A stretch of DNA of 64,000 nt from Hippophae tibetana (taxonomy: Eukaryota; Streptophyta; Magnoliopsida; Rosales; Elaeagnaceae), in the NCBI GenBank assembly GCA_037013495.1, contig CM072803.1, positions 14,092,001-14,156,000 of the forward strand. Reading direction: 5' to 3'. The notes under the pieces are model-generated. The model was not told the DNA's origin, did not search any database, and was given only the letters and a program-made list of their open reading frames with translations. Made by a program: the position numbers and the translations under genes. This document shows positions 1 to 12,269 of the stretch, in pieces. Numbering within the stretch: the first letter of the stretch is position 1; each line of letters starts with the position of its first letter.

Positions 1-598
1 AAACTGCAAAGTACCCTGAGCTCAGAAAAGAGAGACAGATGCATAAATATACATGTAAATAGAGACAAAGAAAAGTATTCATGTGATGTAGATAAATAAT
101 TCTCAACTAGTTAATACATGTATCAACATCAACACCAGGCACTAGGCCCCATGGACCAGCGCACCAACACCAGTGAGCAGCGTCTAGCGTCCAACGACCA
201 GTATCCAACGTCCAACATCCAACGACCAGCAAACCAACGAATAACGACCTAGTGGCCAGCGAACCAGCGAATAATGACCCATTGAACAACGACCACAGAA
301 CCAGTAAGTTGGGAAGAGGAAGAAGAGACGGGAAGAGGAAGAATCATGAGAAGGGAAAAGAAATTTTAAATCTGGAAAAATGAAAGCAGCTACTGGGAGA
401 AAAAGGAAGAGGGAAAAAAAAGGAAACATGAAAAAAAATTTGATATAACTTATGGTCACGGTTATTGATAAAAACGGAGGCCATAAACATATCCTATAGC
501 CTCGGTTTTTATTAGACCGTGACCAAAACCCTATGACCTCGGTTTTTATAAAAACCAAGGCCATAAGTTTGAGACCATATGTATGTTTTTTAGTAGTG
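1..598 (-). mobile_element. Terminal segment of a CACTA (En/Spm-type) transposon
   Basis: Read on the minus strand, the right edge begins CACTACTAAAAAAC, the terminal signature of CACTA elements. It is followed by a subterminal region (about 440-575) with several direct and inverted copies of motifs such as GGCCTCGGTTTTTAT and GGTCACGG, as expected for transposase-binding subterminal repeats. The rest of the element runs off the left edge of the window, so no transposase is visible. The 3 bp target duplication cannot be tested because only one end is present. Positions about 125-300 contain a minisatellite, listed separately. The short open frames across this region have no family features and look spurious. 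Confidence 0.7.
125..300. repeat. Minisatellite of CCAACGACCAG-like units
   Basis: Roughly ten imperfect copies of a 10-13 base unit related to CCAACGACCAG or CCAACGTCCAA lie head to tail. The block is richer in G+C than its surroundings and is internal to the CACTA end. Confidence 0.6.
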
Positions 599-1785
599 TA
601 TTTAATCTAAATATGTAAAAATCTAATCAAGAAGAAACTATATAAGGACCAAACAAATTTACTAACAAATACATATAGTACAATATCAATTTAATATTAA
701 CCAATTTATGTAATCCCTTATACTCTAATTACTTTCTTTGATGTTGTTACATATATATATATATATATACGAGTAACAATCTTTAATCTCATTGTTATAC
801 TGTCGTTGTACTCAATCATTCCATTCATTCATTCTTCTTCTTCTTCTACTTCTCAAAATATTGAAACACATTTAAAAAATAATTAATTGATAATTTCATA
901 AATTGATTCAAATTTCAATAAATATTTTAGCATAAAAAATAATTCCATATTTAAGTTTGATTTTGCTTGATAGACTTTATAGCTAGTTTAAAAACAAATT
1001 TACATGCAAATATTTTGTCAATAAAAGTAACCAATACTTATAATTCTTACAAATCTTTTATTACTTTTTAGTGACTTTCAAAAATTGAGATTGCTATAGG
1101 TTTTTCTTTTCTTGTTTGGGAAACTATATTTGTTTAGGTTTTAAATGATGTTTAATTCCATAGTCTAAAAAAAATGTAATTTTAGGCCTTTCATTTTTAA
1201 AAATAGTATAAGTTTAAATTAAGTTAATTCTCAATCTAATTTTTCTAGTTAATACTTTTTGATATATATGAAAAATCGCTACACTATTTTAATTAAAAAA
1301 TAAATTATGAATTGTACACAAATAATATATATATATATAAGAAAAAGAAAAATTCTAAAATGTTTTTAGACACGTGGATATATAGTTAAAAATAAAAATA
1401 ATACAAAGGAATATTCATACAATGTAATTAACTTAAATAAATTTCTCTCAGTTAAATTTAACCAAATTTTGTATTATTTAATATTGATTTTTTTTTTAGA
1501 GAAATTACAAAAATTAAAACTAGTTATTAATGGATGGATGATAATAAAGATATAAGGATATAAAATTTGAAAACATTAATTCGAGCGGAAAGCGATGTAG
1601 AATGTTAAAAGTAAAAATAATTTAAATGGAAAATAAAAAAAATAAACACATAATTTATATGTTCTAAACAAACCATATTTACAATTTATAATTAAATACG
1701 TCATTAATAACAAACTTATTACATATGTATTATTTACGTAGATCAATATATTACAAGTTTTGATAACATTCATAAAAAAAATTAA
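599..1785. other. AT-rich intergenic DNA
   Basis: No gene is supported here. There is an (AT)n microsatellite at about 750-769 and a pyrimidine-rich CATT/CTT run at about 820-850. The open frame at 1576-1809 is an accidental extension of the kinase pseudogene end. Confidence 0.6.
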
Positions 1786-1789
1786 ATAT

Positions 1790-3010
1790 TTTTGCAGACC
1801 ATTTCCCAAGCTCTAACATGTTATCTGGAAACCTTGGTGTCTCATTTGTACAATATAAGCTTGTATGCCAAATCCTACAAATCCAAACCCTTCTACGGAC
1901 GTTGACAATTTATAATCTCTATCATAATACAACTAAGTGACCAAATATCCAAACAATTAAGTCTTACCTTCACTCTTTAAAATTGATTACGGTGACATGT
2001 GAATTAGAGTTTCTTTAAACAAACCTCTTGATTTTACCTTTTATTCTTCCTAAAATAATTTAGCCAATCCAAAATCAGCAATTTTAAGTTTTGTTGCACC
2101 AATTTTACAATAACAAACGAGAATGTTATACATTATTTGAAGAATCTTTTGGATCTTCCAATATTAATAGGTTGATTGTTTAGCTCCTATATCTTCCAAA
2201 AGTAAAAAAGATTTTGGAAAATTGTTTCCTGAATTCGAAAAAGTGTATTTGGATTCTCCCAATAACTAAAAAGTACATCATGCTTGAATCGAATTGGGGT
2301 TTGTAGTGGTAGAAGAACTGATCGGGAAAAAATAAGGATTTTAGTTGTAAGATACCTAATGAAATTGTCGCTAGAATTGAGATCTCATTCAAAGAGAAAG
2401 ATATCAAGTATCTAGAATTTGTCTTTTGTATATTATATGGATGATCCGAGCTACAAGGACTTCGATTGTGAATTGTTTGAACCTCTTTCTTCGAGAAAGA
2501 GATGAAACATAATCAACTTGAATTTAAGATAATTATTTGAAATCTTAGTGAAAGATTGTATTTGTTATCTCATGTTTGTTTTACGTAAAAAAATATCAAT
2601 TAAAATGGAGAGTTTCTTCGAACAATAAGGGACTGAGTCAACTACTCAATATCATCTTTATATATTCATAAGCATGCTTCTCTAACAAATAACCATCCTT
2701 GCTTTTCTTGATCAATTTAGATAGACAACCTCTAGTTGCATATTCAAGAACTAATTCGTAGACAAAATACCTTTTTGAAAAGCAAAACCATCACCATAAC
2801 AAGTTACAATTTCAAGAAAATTGTTGAAATATATTATAATGAACTTTTCTTTTTCAAGTGAATATAAAAAGTTCGATTGTTGTAGTTTTAATGGCTACAA
2901 TTGGTAGATACATACAATGCATTGAGTTTTGAGGAATGGCTAAATAAATAACACTATATGAGCCACTGCCTAAAACCTTGAATTCAAGCCATGATGAAAT
3001 AAGTAGAGAG
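1790..3010 (-). pseudogene. MAPKKK-like protein kinase pseudogene interrupted by plastid DNA
   Basis: Translation of the minus strand in changing frames gives ordered kinase blocks. W-x-x-x-K-VLGSGSYSVIYLA with a following VAIK lies at about 2890-2991. An IVTCYGDG block is at about 2775-2830. VYELVLEYATRGCLSKLIKK is at about 2700-2762. NILVC plus LKIADFGLAKLF are at about 2050-2127, then degraded IYMSPE- and DIWSLGC-like stretches, and ETPRFPDNMLELGK near 1810-1850. This order and the YGDG and VYxLxLEYA motifs resemble the plant MAPKKK17/18-type single-exon kinases. Stops, frameshifts and loss of the HCDIKPE catalytic loop, where ycf2 DNA is inserted, make it a dead gene. It is not related to the CDK-like triplet downstream. 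Confidence 0.72.
2128..2652 (+). pseudogene. ycf2: Nuclear plastid insertion (NUPT): internal ycf2 fragment
   Basis: The plus strand matches, base for base over long runs, the 5' part of the plastid ycf2 gene. In sense orientation it reads [39 protein letters not shown] and later NQLEF and KKYQLKW, in the right order for Ycf2. Stops and small indels show it is non-functional. The fragment begins next to the codons NILVC of the kinase pseudogene and ends next to its MILSS codons, so it replaces the kinase catalytic loop. The open frame called on the opposite strand at 2180-2407 is only the antisense of this segment. Identification is from remembered family sequence; the exact ends may be off by about ten bases. 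Confidence 0.85.
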
Positions 3011-3169
3011 GGTGGTAGTGACGATGAATTTTTAGAATTGAATATTGGTTGTGTTGATGAAGAATAGTGGACATTTTGATGAGAGTTAGGAAGAAAATGA
3101 ATGAATATGATTTGAATGAGATTTGGAGATATATATATATATAGTCTATTATTCATGTAATCCAAATAA

Positions 3170-4920
3170 TTAAGACAAGATTATTTAGAGCAAGTCTAGA
3201 TGGAATAAACTTCATTCAATAATAAAATTACTATTTATATAATTAAAATTTAAATAATCTTTAAAATATGATTTTTTTAACAATATCAATCCAACTAGTA
3301 CACTAGGATAAACAATTTGTTTAACAATAATGGAATTCTTGTAAAGAAAGAAAGCCAATAAAACAGTGATATTGGAATTTTCTTGTCTATTTATTTCAAC
3401 AATAAATGGATACATAATCGACAGATATATGATTTCTCTAATTAAATATTTCTTTTTGTTTAATCTTAATCAAATATTTCATATCTTTGTTTTGCTAAAC
3501 TAGATATTCCACATCTTTTAGTAAACTAGTACCAATACTAATGCACTTCAGCATTTTAAAAAACTAATGGAAAGTTTTTAACATTGATTGTTACTTATGA
3601 CTTTTTTTTTGTTTGTTATTTTTTTTTTTTTGATAAATTTAATAGTCAGGGTGCTTATAACAATTAAAATTTGTTATTTTTGTTAGAATTTAAAATTTTG
3701 GAAAATTGACTTTTATGCTTATCTAAAAAATGACCTTTAGGTCTTGTAGTTATTTTTTTATAACAATTTAATCTTAATATTATGAAAAAATATTTGTACA
3801 AGAACAAATAACTATTCTCTATATATATTTTTTAACTCTTTCAGATATAATCTATTTAAGCTATAATAATCTCTATCTAATGTAATTGAAAAAAATAAAA
3901 AAAAATGATTTTTGCCTTATGTGATCATTTTTTCATAACAATAAAACTAGATTGTTACATAAAATAATTATAGGACTTAAGTGTCATTTTTATAATAAAT
4001 AAAAAACCTTGAAGGTATTTTTCTCTAAAATTTGGTAGTACTTTTATAACAATTATCATAATTTAGTGTTAAAAATGTAGGTGAGTTCTAATAGAAGTCA
4101 TTTTGATTAGATTATATGCGTTGTTGTTATAATCTAATCCTTGAGTTATATAAAAAAAATTAAGAATATATTAATATTATTTTAAATATTTTTATATTAA
4201 AATATTCCAATATCTGGTATAATAAAGCTAAATATTTTGTAGAGATAAAATGGTTTTTAGTCCACTCTTTTGTGAAAAGTGACCAAATACTAATAAATAA
4301 TAATTTTTTTATTAAAATATTAACTTTTTTAAAATATGATTAAAACACGATCATTTATTAATGATAAAATGATTTTTAATTTGAAGAAAAAAATTACAAA
4401 ATATTTTGTTATGTTATTTAGTTATTATCAATATTTTTTAATATTTTTAAAAATAAAAATATGTATTTAAATAATTTTATGTATTGATTTTTTAAAATAT
4501 TTTATTTTAAATTATACTTTTATATTTGTTAATTACTCGTAATTATATTATTTTAATTAATTAATAGTAAAAAATAATATTTTTAATAAAAAAATATTAA
4601 AAAAATATTATTCATCTTTAATTTATTATTTTTATCAAAAGAACTAATAAAATGTAAACGTACTTATTGACACAAATTTTAATATTTGAAAAGTTCGACT
4701 ACATCTCTTCGTCTTTAATATTAGCAATGAAGTTGTTTTTGTGCACATATGCCACGACCCAACGTCTGTTCGGCAGAGTCGATGGATGCACGTACTGTAA
4801 GTCTGCAAATTGAAGATCTTGCATTTCTTGAATCATTTCAATATTGTACCTTTTGAACCTTTCAACTTCTTTTATTGAATTCCAGCTATAAATTAAATAT
4901 GCATTAATGGATTAAAATAT
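3170..4920. other. AT-rich intergenic DNA with MITE-like repeat blocks
   Basis: No coding potential is seen. About 3700-4060 resembles 38760-39290 in inverted orientation (shared CAATTACATTAGATA core). About 4250-4640 resembles the insertion in intron 2 of kinase copy C (43657-44120). Both look like short non-autonomous repeats, but their ends are not defined. Confidence 0.4.
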
Positions 4921-4926
4921 CCCTAA

Positions 4927-5897
4927 TGTTATGTTTGGTTCCTGAAATGAAATTGAAATCGAAATAAAATAGAAAAGAAACAATGTTTTTTAATTTGATC
5001 ACTGTAATCAATCTCAGAATCAGAATTACAGTGTTTGGTTTGCCATTGTAATGGAATGAAAAAAACTATAAATTACCTTAATATCCTCATTTAGTAAAAT
5101 TTAAATAATGTCATTTAATTACTATTTTTTCGTCACACAAAATACATTATTGAAATCATTATTTTTTTAAATAATTATTACTTAATTAAAAAGAAATATA
5201 TTATTAAAATTATTATTTTGTAAATAGGGTTTAGGGTTTTGAGGTTTGGGATTTGGGATTTAGGGTTTAGGGATTTAGGATTTGGGGTTTAGGGTTATAT
5301 TTGTGGGTTAAGGTTTAGGGTCAAAATTAATATTTTTCTAAAAAGGGTTTAGGGTTTTAGAATTTGGGATTTTGGATTTAGGGTTTTAGGATTTGGAATT
5401 TGGGGTTTAGGATTTAAGGTTTAGGGATTTGAGGTTTAGGGGTTTAGGGGTTTAGGGTTTTGGGATTTATGTTTAAAGGTTTAGGGTTTAGGATTTAGGA
5501 TTTAGGGTTTGGGGTTTAGGGTTTAGGGATTAGGGTTTAGGGTTTTAGAATTTGGGATTTTGGATTTAGGGTTTAGGGTTTTAGGATTTTGGATTTGGGG
5601 TTTAGGGATTTGAGGTTTAGGGTATAGGGATTTAGGGTTTTGGGATTTAAGGTTTTGGGTTTTGAGTTTTGGGTTTTGGGATATGAGATTTGGGTTTAGG
5701 GTTATATTTTAGATGAGAGTAAAATTGAAAAAAGAAGTTTAGATAGGAATGAAATCATGATTCCTAAAGGGGAGAAGGAATTGTAATTCCTTCTCCTTTA
5801 ATAATTGATTTCATTCTATCCCCTCATTCCGCCCAACCAAACACACAAAATGGAAGGAATCAATGATTCCTTTCATTCTCTCCAATCAAATATCACC
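4927..5897. mobile_element. PIF/Harbinger-type non-autonomous element, copy 1, with telomere-like core
   Basis: The element is flanked by TAA target duplications (4924-4926 and 5898-5900). Its ends, TGTTATGTTTGGTT and the reverse complement of AATCAAATATCACC, form imperfect 14 bp inverted repeats. A 3 bp TWA duplication with a GTTTGGTT terminus is typical of PIF/Harbinger (Tourist-like) elements. The first 300 bases and the last 190 bases are close matches to the ends of the copy at 22378-23246. The middle, about 5226-5705, is an array of TTTAGGG variants. No transposase is encoded. Confidence 0.72.
5226..5705. repeat. Degenerate telomere-like (TTTAGGG-variant) array inside element copy 1
   Basis: Dozens of 7-8 base units such as TTTAGGG, TTTAGGA, TTTGGGA and TTTTGGG are arranged head to tail with little other sequence. 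The array lies wholly between conserved transposon arms, so it is internal cargo and not a chromosome end. Confidence 0.8.
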
Positions 5898-5900
5898 TAA

Positions 5901-8265
5901 TAATCACGATATATCTCGATGGTTTCTAAATTTAGAATAGAGTATCAATATTTTCACATATAATTCTAATATTTTTATAGTTATTAATAATTTTATATAT
6001 TTCTATTAATATCCATAAAACCTTCAATATTTATTTTTCTATATTTTCAATATTTAATCCTTGGTTACATTACATCCTTCACTATTTTGATCAATTTTAT
6101 ACTTTTTAATTGATTAAAACAAAAGTTTTCGTTAATTTATTCATTAACTTTTTATTTTATCAAATTTATCTTAAAATAGATTAAACATGTTAAAATTAAA
6201 AAGTCAAAAAAACTAAATCATAATAAAAGAAACCATTTCAACACGTTAATTACTTTTGTTATAGTAAATTTATATTTTATTTTGAATTTGATTTAACTTT
6301 AATTGAAAAGTGAATGAATTAAATGGTAAAAAAAAGTTAAATGATTAAGGTATAAAATTTATAAAAATTAGAGGATTATACATATATTTTTACATTTATT
6401 ACTTAAAATAATATGTTTTAGTTGAAATTTTTTGAGTTGACAAATATGTAAAAATGTTAAGATACGATAGGAATAAATTTAATAAATATTTTTTAATTAA
6501 TTAAAATAATATATTTTAATTGATTAATTTTTTTAATTTATCAACACAAATATTAAATAAACATGATGTGTCAAATAAAAATATAACACACTAATAAATG
6601 AGTTAGTATATTTATTATATGTATCCATACAAAAACTTGTTAAAAGATACAATTTGGCACCTCTCAAATTTTAAAACTTAATACTTTGTTATTAAAATAG
6701 ATAAGTTATAAATTATTTAGGATATTTAAAGTGATAAAAATAATTTAAATATAACATTATTAATATTGGTAGCAAAATGCTATATTTTGTGTTCGTGTAG
6801 ACATTTATGTAAAAAAGTACATGACCTTAAACAAGTTTAGACTAACATCAAACTCAGAAAATTGAGAAGGTGCAGATGACATGTCATTCAATATTTGGTC
6901 TCCTTATACAGTGGTTCTATTTCCTAATATGTCTGGGCATAATATCTTCATATATTGTTTTTATGTTTAAGTTTTTATTTATATATAAAGTGTTGTATTT
7001 TATATAGATATCATTAATATTTTGTTAGAATTATTAACATGTATAATATATTTATACACTTAACTCATAAAAAAAATTTAGTTTAGACAAATTGAATATA
7101 GGAAAGGGTTATAGACTTATAGGTACAATAACTTCAAATTATTTATAAGAGAATAATATTAATTGTCATAATAATTTTTATTATTTTTGTAATAAAAATG
7201 TATAAAATATTTATTTTATACATAACATTAATTATATCTTAATATCATTATTATGGAATAAAATTAACATTAGTAAATGTTTTCTTGTCTCATTATCCCT
7301 ACCCTATTTTTAACTAGGAAAAATATCATAGGATCTTTTTATTTTTATAAAAATTGCTGTTTAGTTTTCTAGGTTATAAAGTATGTTATTTAATCATTAT
7401 TTATGAAAAATATATTATTTAGCTTTTTCTTACGAAAAAAGAACTAATTAAGGATTTTTAACAAGAAATTTTAATAATAAAATAACATGAAAAAAATATT
7501 AAATGTCATCCTTATCATATTTTTCTTAAGCAAAAGAACTAAAATCATGACTAAATGAAACTTTTTACCTAAAAAAATATTAGGTTTAACTTTTCAAACT
7601 TTTAAATATATCTAATTTTTGATATTAAGGTGCTTATAATTAATAATTATAAAAATTAAAACATTTTAATCCTATAATTATTATAACTGTATTAAATTTA
7701 GTCTGATAATTATAAAATAATAAAACTTTTAATGTTATAATTACTAAAGTTGTGGCACTCTACTTGCCATTAGTAAAAATAAAGGATTTAAGTAATGTTT
7801 TATCTAAATTAATAATAATTAAGTTGAAGTATTAATTTTTAATAATTTTGCAATTGAAGGAGCAAGTAGTTATTTTTGAGAGTTTTTTAGTATTCTTAAA
7901 ATATTTTTTTTTTAAAAAGAGATAAAAATAAATGTAAAATGTAAGTATGAGTGAGGGAATTATAAGGATAATAGATAGATATAAGATATTGAATATAAAA
8001 TACTGTAAATATTCTTGAAAAAAAGTTACTACTTTTTCTATAGCAAATAACTAGTTTAAGTACAATAAAAGATATGCTTTTGTAACAAATCATTCATATG
8101 CTAAATTTGCCCCAATAATTGCTTTGATCCTTGAAACAATAGCCATCATAATATCACTAGCATCATAAGCCTTGCATTTATATGAGAATTCTATACATAG
8201 TAACAATTACACGAAAATCTATTATTTTTCTCATTCAAATAGATAAGTGGGACTTAGAGTAGGGG
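5901..8265. other. AT-rich intergenic DNA
   Basis: No gene, RNA gene or structured element with defined ends is visible. About 7310-7570 has self-complementary stretches that could be a decayed MITE. Confidence 0.5.
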
Positions 8266-8269
8266 TAAA

Positions 8270-9710
8270 GATATTGTTGTCTCTTTTGGAGAACATAAAA
8301 CGTGCAAGTATACACAGTCACAAGTAATAATATTTGATAAGTAAGTTATCATTCCCACAGAGATTTGTTACTATAGTTTATTGAGTACTAAAATTATCTC
8401 TCTCTGATTTTATTCAAAACGATCGTTGATTGTAACAAATTTAAGAAAAGAGTTTAAAAACAAAATAAAAGAAATCTAGGATTGCAATTTTTCACCAAAT
8501 TAATCAACTCAAATCATGTTATTTTCTTTTAATTTATATTTTTTCGTACATTTAATTTGTCAACCGAAAACTTCTAATTTTATCCATACATCTCTTCCGA
8601 GCTCCGTATAAACACACCTCGTTAAATTAATTCACTATATTCCTATGAGAATTAAATTCACCGAGATTCATTACGTTCTAAGTTCTCAAATAGCCACACA
8701 TACAATTAGGGTATATTCCTATCCTTCATCATACATGTCATTCTATCTATGAGCAATATACACAAAAATGCCTCTTCTAAGTTTATTTATGTGCCACGGA
8801 TCATTTGATAAAATTCATAAATAATCAAAAGCATTAAGCACAAAATAGAATAAACAACTCAAACGTCTTATAAATCGTTCAAAAATAATTAAAATAAAAG
8901 CATCATAAATTTAGATCAAATGCAACCCTAGAAAAATTAAATTACTTCATAAATTTAAAATAAAAATTACAACAGTTTCAGAAAAATGAGATGAAGAACA
9001 CAGAAAATTAAAACATGTCTTAGCACAAATATTTGGCACACGTAGAACACAACAAAAGCCAAAAAATGGCTTCTGTGTGTTCTGCAGTCCAAAACCGAAC
9101 AATACAAAAAATCTCAAAACCGAGCCGCGTGAAAGACATAATCTGCACCCACGCGAGTTGGTTGGGTGTGATAGAGACGCACGAATCATAGTCGTTTCTT
9201 CTCTGATCGGACGGTCCACGTTTCGCACGTGGATTAGGGCGCGTGGCTTCTTCTCACCTGCGCAAAAATTTAAACTTTAATTAATTGCATTTTGACCCAC
9301 AAATTTAATTCAAATTACATTTGAAATTTTTTTAATTACAATTAAGACCTTTTCTAATTTAAATTAAATTTTAAACTTTTAATAATTTAAATTAAATTTT
9401 AAACTTTTAATAATTAAAATTAAGCTTGATTTTAATTTAAATTATATTTTTGACTTTTATAAATTGCAATTAAACACTCTTTTATTTGAAATTATATTTT
9501 TGGACATTAATTTACAATTAAGTATGTTTTCGATACAAATTATTTAATTTTCTTAAAATATAAAAAAAACAGTAAATACTAATTTATTAAACTAAAATTA
9601 ACTAAAAATACGAAGAACATAGCAATTATAATTAATAAAATAGATAAAAATAACTATATAAAATACAGTTATCAGATATCAACTTATAAAATCTTTTCTC
9701 GAGTTTTATA
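8270..9710. repeat. Unclassified dispersed-type repeat with an internal GC-rich island
   Basis: The left part (about 8290-8400, with CGTGCAAGTATACACAGTCACAAGTAATA and a later CATTCCCACAGAG stretch) and right part (about 9660-9720, ATCAGATATCAAC) resemble a repeat found in many plant genomes whose class I cannot assign. About 9110-9265 is distinctly GC-rich in an otherwise AT-rich stretch. About 9350-9415 has a 28 base AATTTAAATTAAATTTTAA direct repeat. The overlapping small open frames at 8947-9280 run in opposite directions through the GC island and have no recognisable domain. Confidence 0.35.
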
Positions 9711-9719
9711 CCAATTCGG

Positions 9720-10630
9720 TCAAACGTGTCTCATAAAAGTGAAATAAGAAAATAACACAATAAAAGTACAAACAACATGTTAAATTCAACACATAACAAA
9801 AACAACTAATAGTAAGGAGGAACAAATTACGATAAACACACTAGTGATGGTGTGCCTTACAAGCTTCTATCTAGACTAATAACATGCATTAACATATCAA
9901 ATAACAACACACACCATGCAGAACAGTCATACATACTAAAAAGTTATAAATGATTTTCAATCACTCCAAGGCTTCATATGTAGGAACATATTCATTAAAC
10001 GATGATTGTATTCTCACAGCATGCAATCAAACAAAACACATCTTATTAAGAAAAAGAGTAACATATCGTACACAATCAAAGTAAGAAGATACATAATTTT
10101 TAGAGACTCGCATCAAACTCATATATAGAAAAATAGCAAAAGAAATATAAATTAATCAAGAAACAAATAGATTAATTTAATACTTCACAATCAATAAGCA
10201 TAAATCTCTATACATGCTATAAGTAAAGGAAAGAAAGCATGCAACCACACAAAATAAATAAACTTTCTAATTAGAGTCTAGATCTAACATGTTTGTGCAT
10301 TCATGATATAAATTTATATTATACTAACACAACAATCTAATCATGCATAACAACATTGAAGGAGTCTAAGACCTGATACATAATCAGGTCAATGAGAGAT
10401 ACTAATTCTTTAAGAACTCGTCCCAAACATGCAAAATCCAATGTGAAATATACTTGATAGATAATCATAAGTAAGTGATATTAAAAAGAAGATACAATAT
10501 TCAATCTTTATAAAACAGACAAAAAATAATAAAAGATTTATAATCAAAATTTAAATTTTAGTATGTTGAGACATATATAATTTAAACTCTGATTGTACTA
10601 ACAAACATTAGAGTATGCATAATACCAAAT
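9720..10630. other. AT-rich DNA flanking the LTR-like block
   Basis: No coding potential is recognisable. This could be decayed internal sequence of the retroelement whose LTR follows, but no gag motif was found. Confidence 0.35.
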
Positions 10631-10635
10631 ATAGT

Positions 10636-12265
10636 GAGGTACATCTATATAGAATCCCTACCTATGTGGAAACATCCTTAGGTTGCTGATGGAAACCACT
10701 CGACAGCAAACAAATCCACTAAGCAATAAAACAATCACAACCTTGATGGAAATATAACCCCAATTACCTCTATCAATTAGAACAACTGTTCAAACTATCT
10801 ATTGTTATCCTCACTTGTTGCCTCTACAAAAACCTGGCTTGACACACGAACCTAATTTTCTTTCAAAGCCAACACCACACTATATGGTGTGATTAGAAAT
10901 TGTATATCAGAATGAGTTAACCATTCTTGAACACGAACACCCAATAATCTATGTAGAAGACACAATCAAGCTAAGAACCACAAACCATATACGTGGGACA
11001 CACAACCAAATGTATGAGAACTCAAATAATTCGGCTTAATCCACTCTTATAGAATTGTTCTCATGTATAAAAAGTTGTATGATGGAAATTATCAACCAAC
11101 ACACGGCTTACAACCACACATGCTCATAACACAAGAAAAATTTGTATAAGGGAAACTACCAACTAACATATGACTCATAGCCACATAGGCTTTTCATATA
11201 ATTCACTTGCAAACATCATCTTGAGAACTCAACATTGAAGAGCACAGTTTTTTCCACATAGTCACAAATTACTAATATCTAACAACACTCAAGGTAATAG
11301 TGATCCAAAAATAGAAAAATAAAATGTCAATTTGATAGAGCTCCACTACATATTTTCTAGATGAGAAACAAGAAGAGAGGGGTATTTATAGCATAAATAT
11401 CACTTGAAAAGTTAGCATAAACACAAAGTGTATCCTAGAGTAGATTTAATAATGAAAAATCCTAACTAGAAGATTCATAAATATAAATAAAATAAATCAA
11501 GTCATTTAGCAAACCCTAGAACAAAAGTTAAAAACATAATATCATCAAAGCAAATAGACATATGAACCAATCAAACATAACCACACAATATGTTTAATTG
11601 ATTAAATCAAGAATACATTTAAAGAAATATGATTAAGTTAAAATTCTTTTTGAGAGAAAGAGCATAAAAGATGCAAGATGAATAGAATGGATGTGGTAAT
11701 TAAAAAAAATAGCATTAGGTTATTTATATAGGGGAAATAAAACCTTAATGTTAGGTTAAAAGGTAATTACATTTCTACCCATAAAAGATTTAATAAAATC
11801 ATATTAAATAAAGGCAATATGGTAACCTACATATTTGGCCTGGGAAAATAAAGAGAATTTTATTGAAAACTTACGTGTTCGATCGATCTAACAAATCAGT
11901 TAATTGATCGAAACCCTTTTCAATCGATCAATCTAACAATAATTAATTAATAAATTAGAGAGCATATAGATCGAACACAATTGATCATCGATTAATTTAG
12001 ATGCTTAATCAATTGAGCATTGCTTCGATCTATCTACTCTCAAACACTTTCAACCTGAGAGCACATAAATTGAATACGATTGATCCTTGATCGATGTAGT
12101 CCTTCATTCGATTGACCTTAGCCTCGATCGACCGATCAACATATATACTATATTTTTCTATGTATAAATTCAATTCTAACATGTTAAGAAATAAGTGTAT
12201 ACCTGAAACACATCAAATTGAAACTTGAAAGTTTCTTTGGCTTTGAATAATAGACATGAGAGTGT
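10636..12265 (-). mobile_element. SIRE/Maximus-like copia LTR (solo or remnant)
   Basis: On the minus strand this starts near GCCAAAGAAACTTTC at about 12240. It passes through a block dense in GATCGAT palindromes (about 11880-12140), a TATA-like CTATATAAATAACC (about 11725-11740), and ends near AGTGGTTTCCATCAGCAACC (about 10685-10705). About 850 bases match, in the opposite orientation, the LTR-like block at 50430-51225. The order of GATCGAT block, TATA box and a GTGGTTTCC-type end recalls SIRE/Maximus LTRs. A weak TGGTATTATGC at about 10620 could be a decayed primer site. No matching partner LTR lies nearby. Confidence 0.5.
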
Positions 12266-12269
12266 ACAT

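Noticed and set aside
184..564. 126-codon minus-strand frame near the left edge
   Set aside because: It runs through the CACTA subterminal repeats and the minisatellite and shows only repeat-derived residues.
2180..2407. 75-codon minus-strand open frame
   Set aside because: It is the antisense strand of the ycf2 insertion.
5226..5705. Telomere-like repeats read as a chromosome end or telomere fusion point
   Set aside because: The array is enclosed by transposon arms with TAA duplications and an equivalent array exists in a second copy, so it is transposon cargo.
9077..9280. Open frames of 67 and 93 codons on opposite strands across the GC island
   Set aside because: Both arise from GC-rich composition, overlap each other and show no domain or splice context.
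11880..12140. GATCGAT-rich tract as a CRISPR-like or satellite array
   Set aside because: There is no constant repeat-spacer spacing; the palindromes are irregular and shared with the LTR-like block at 50.5 kb.
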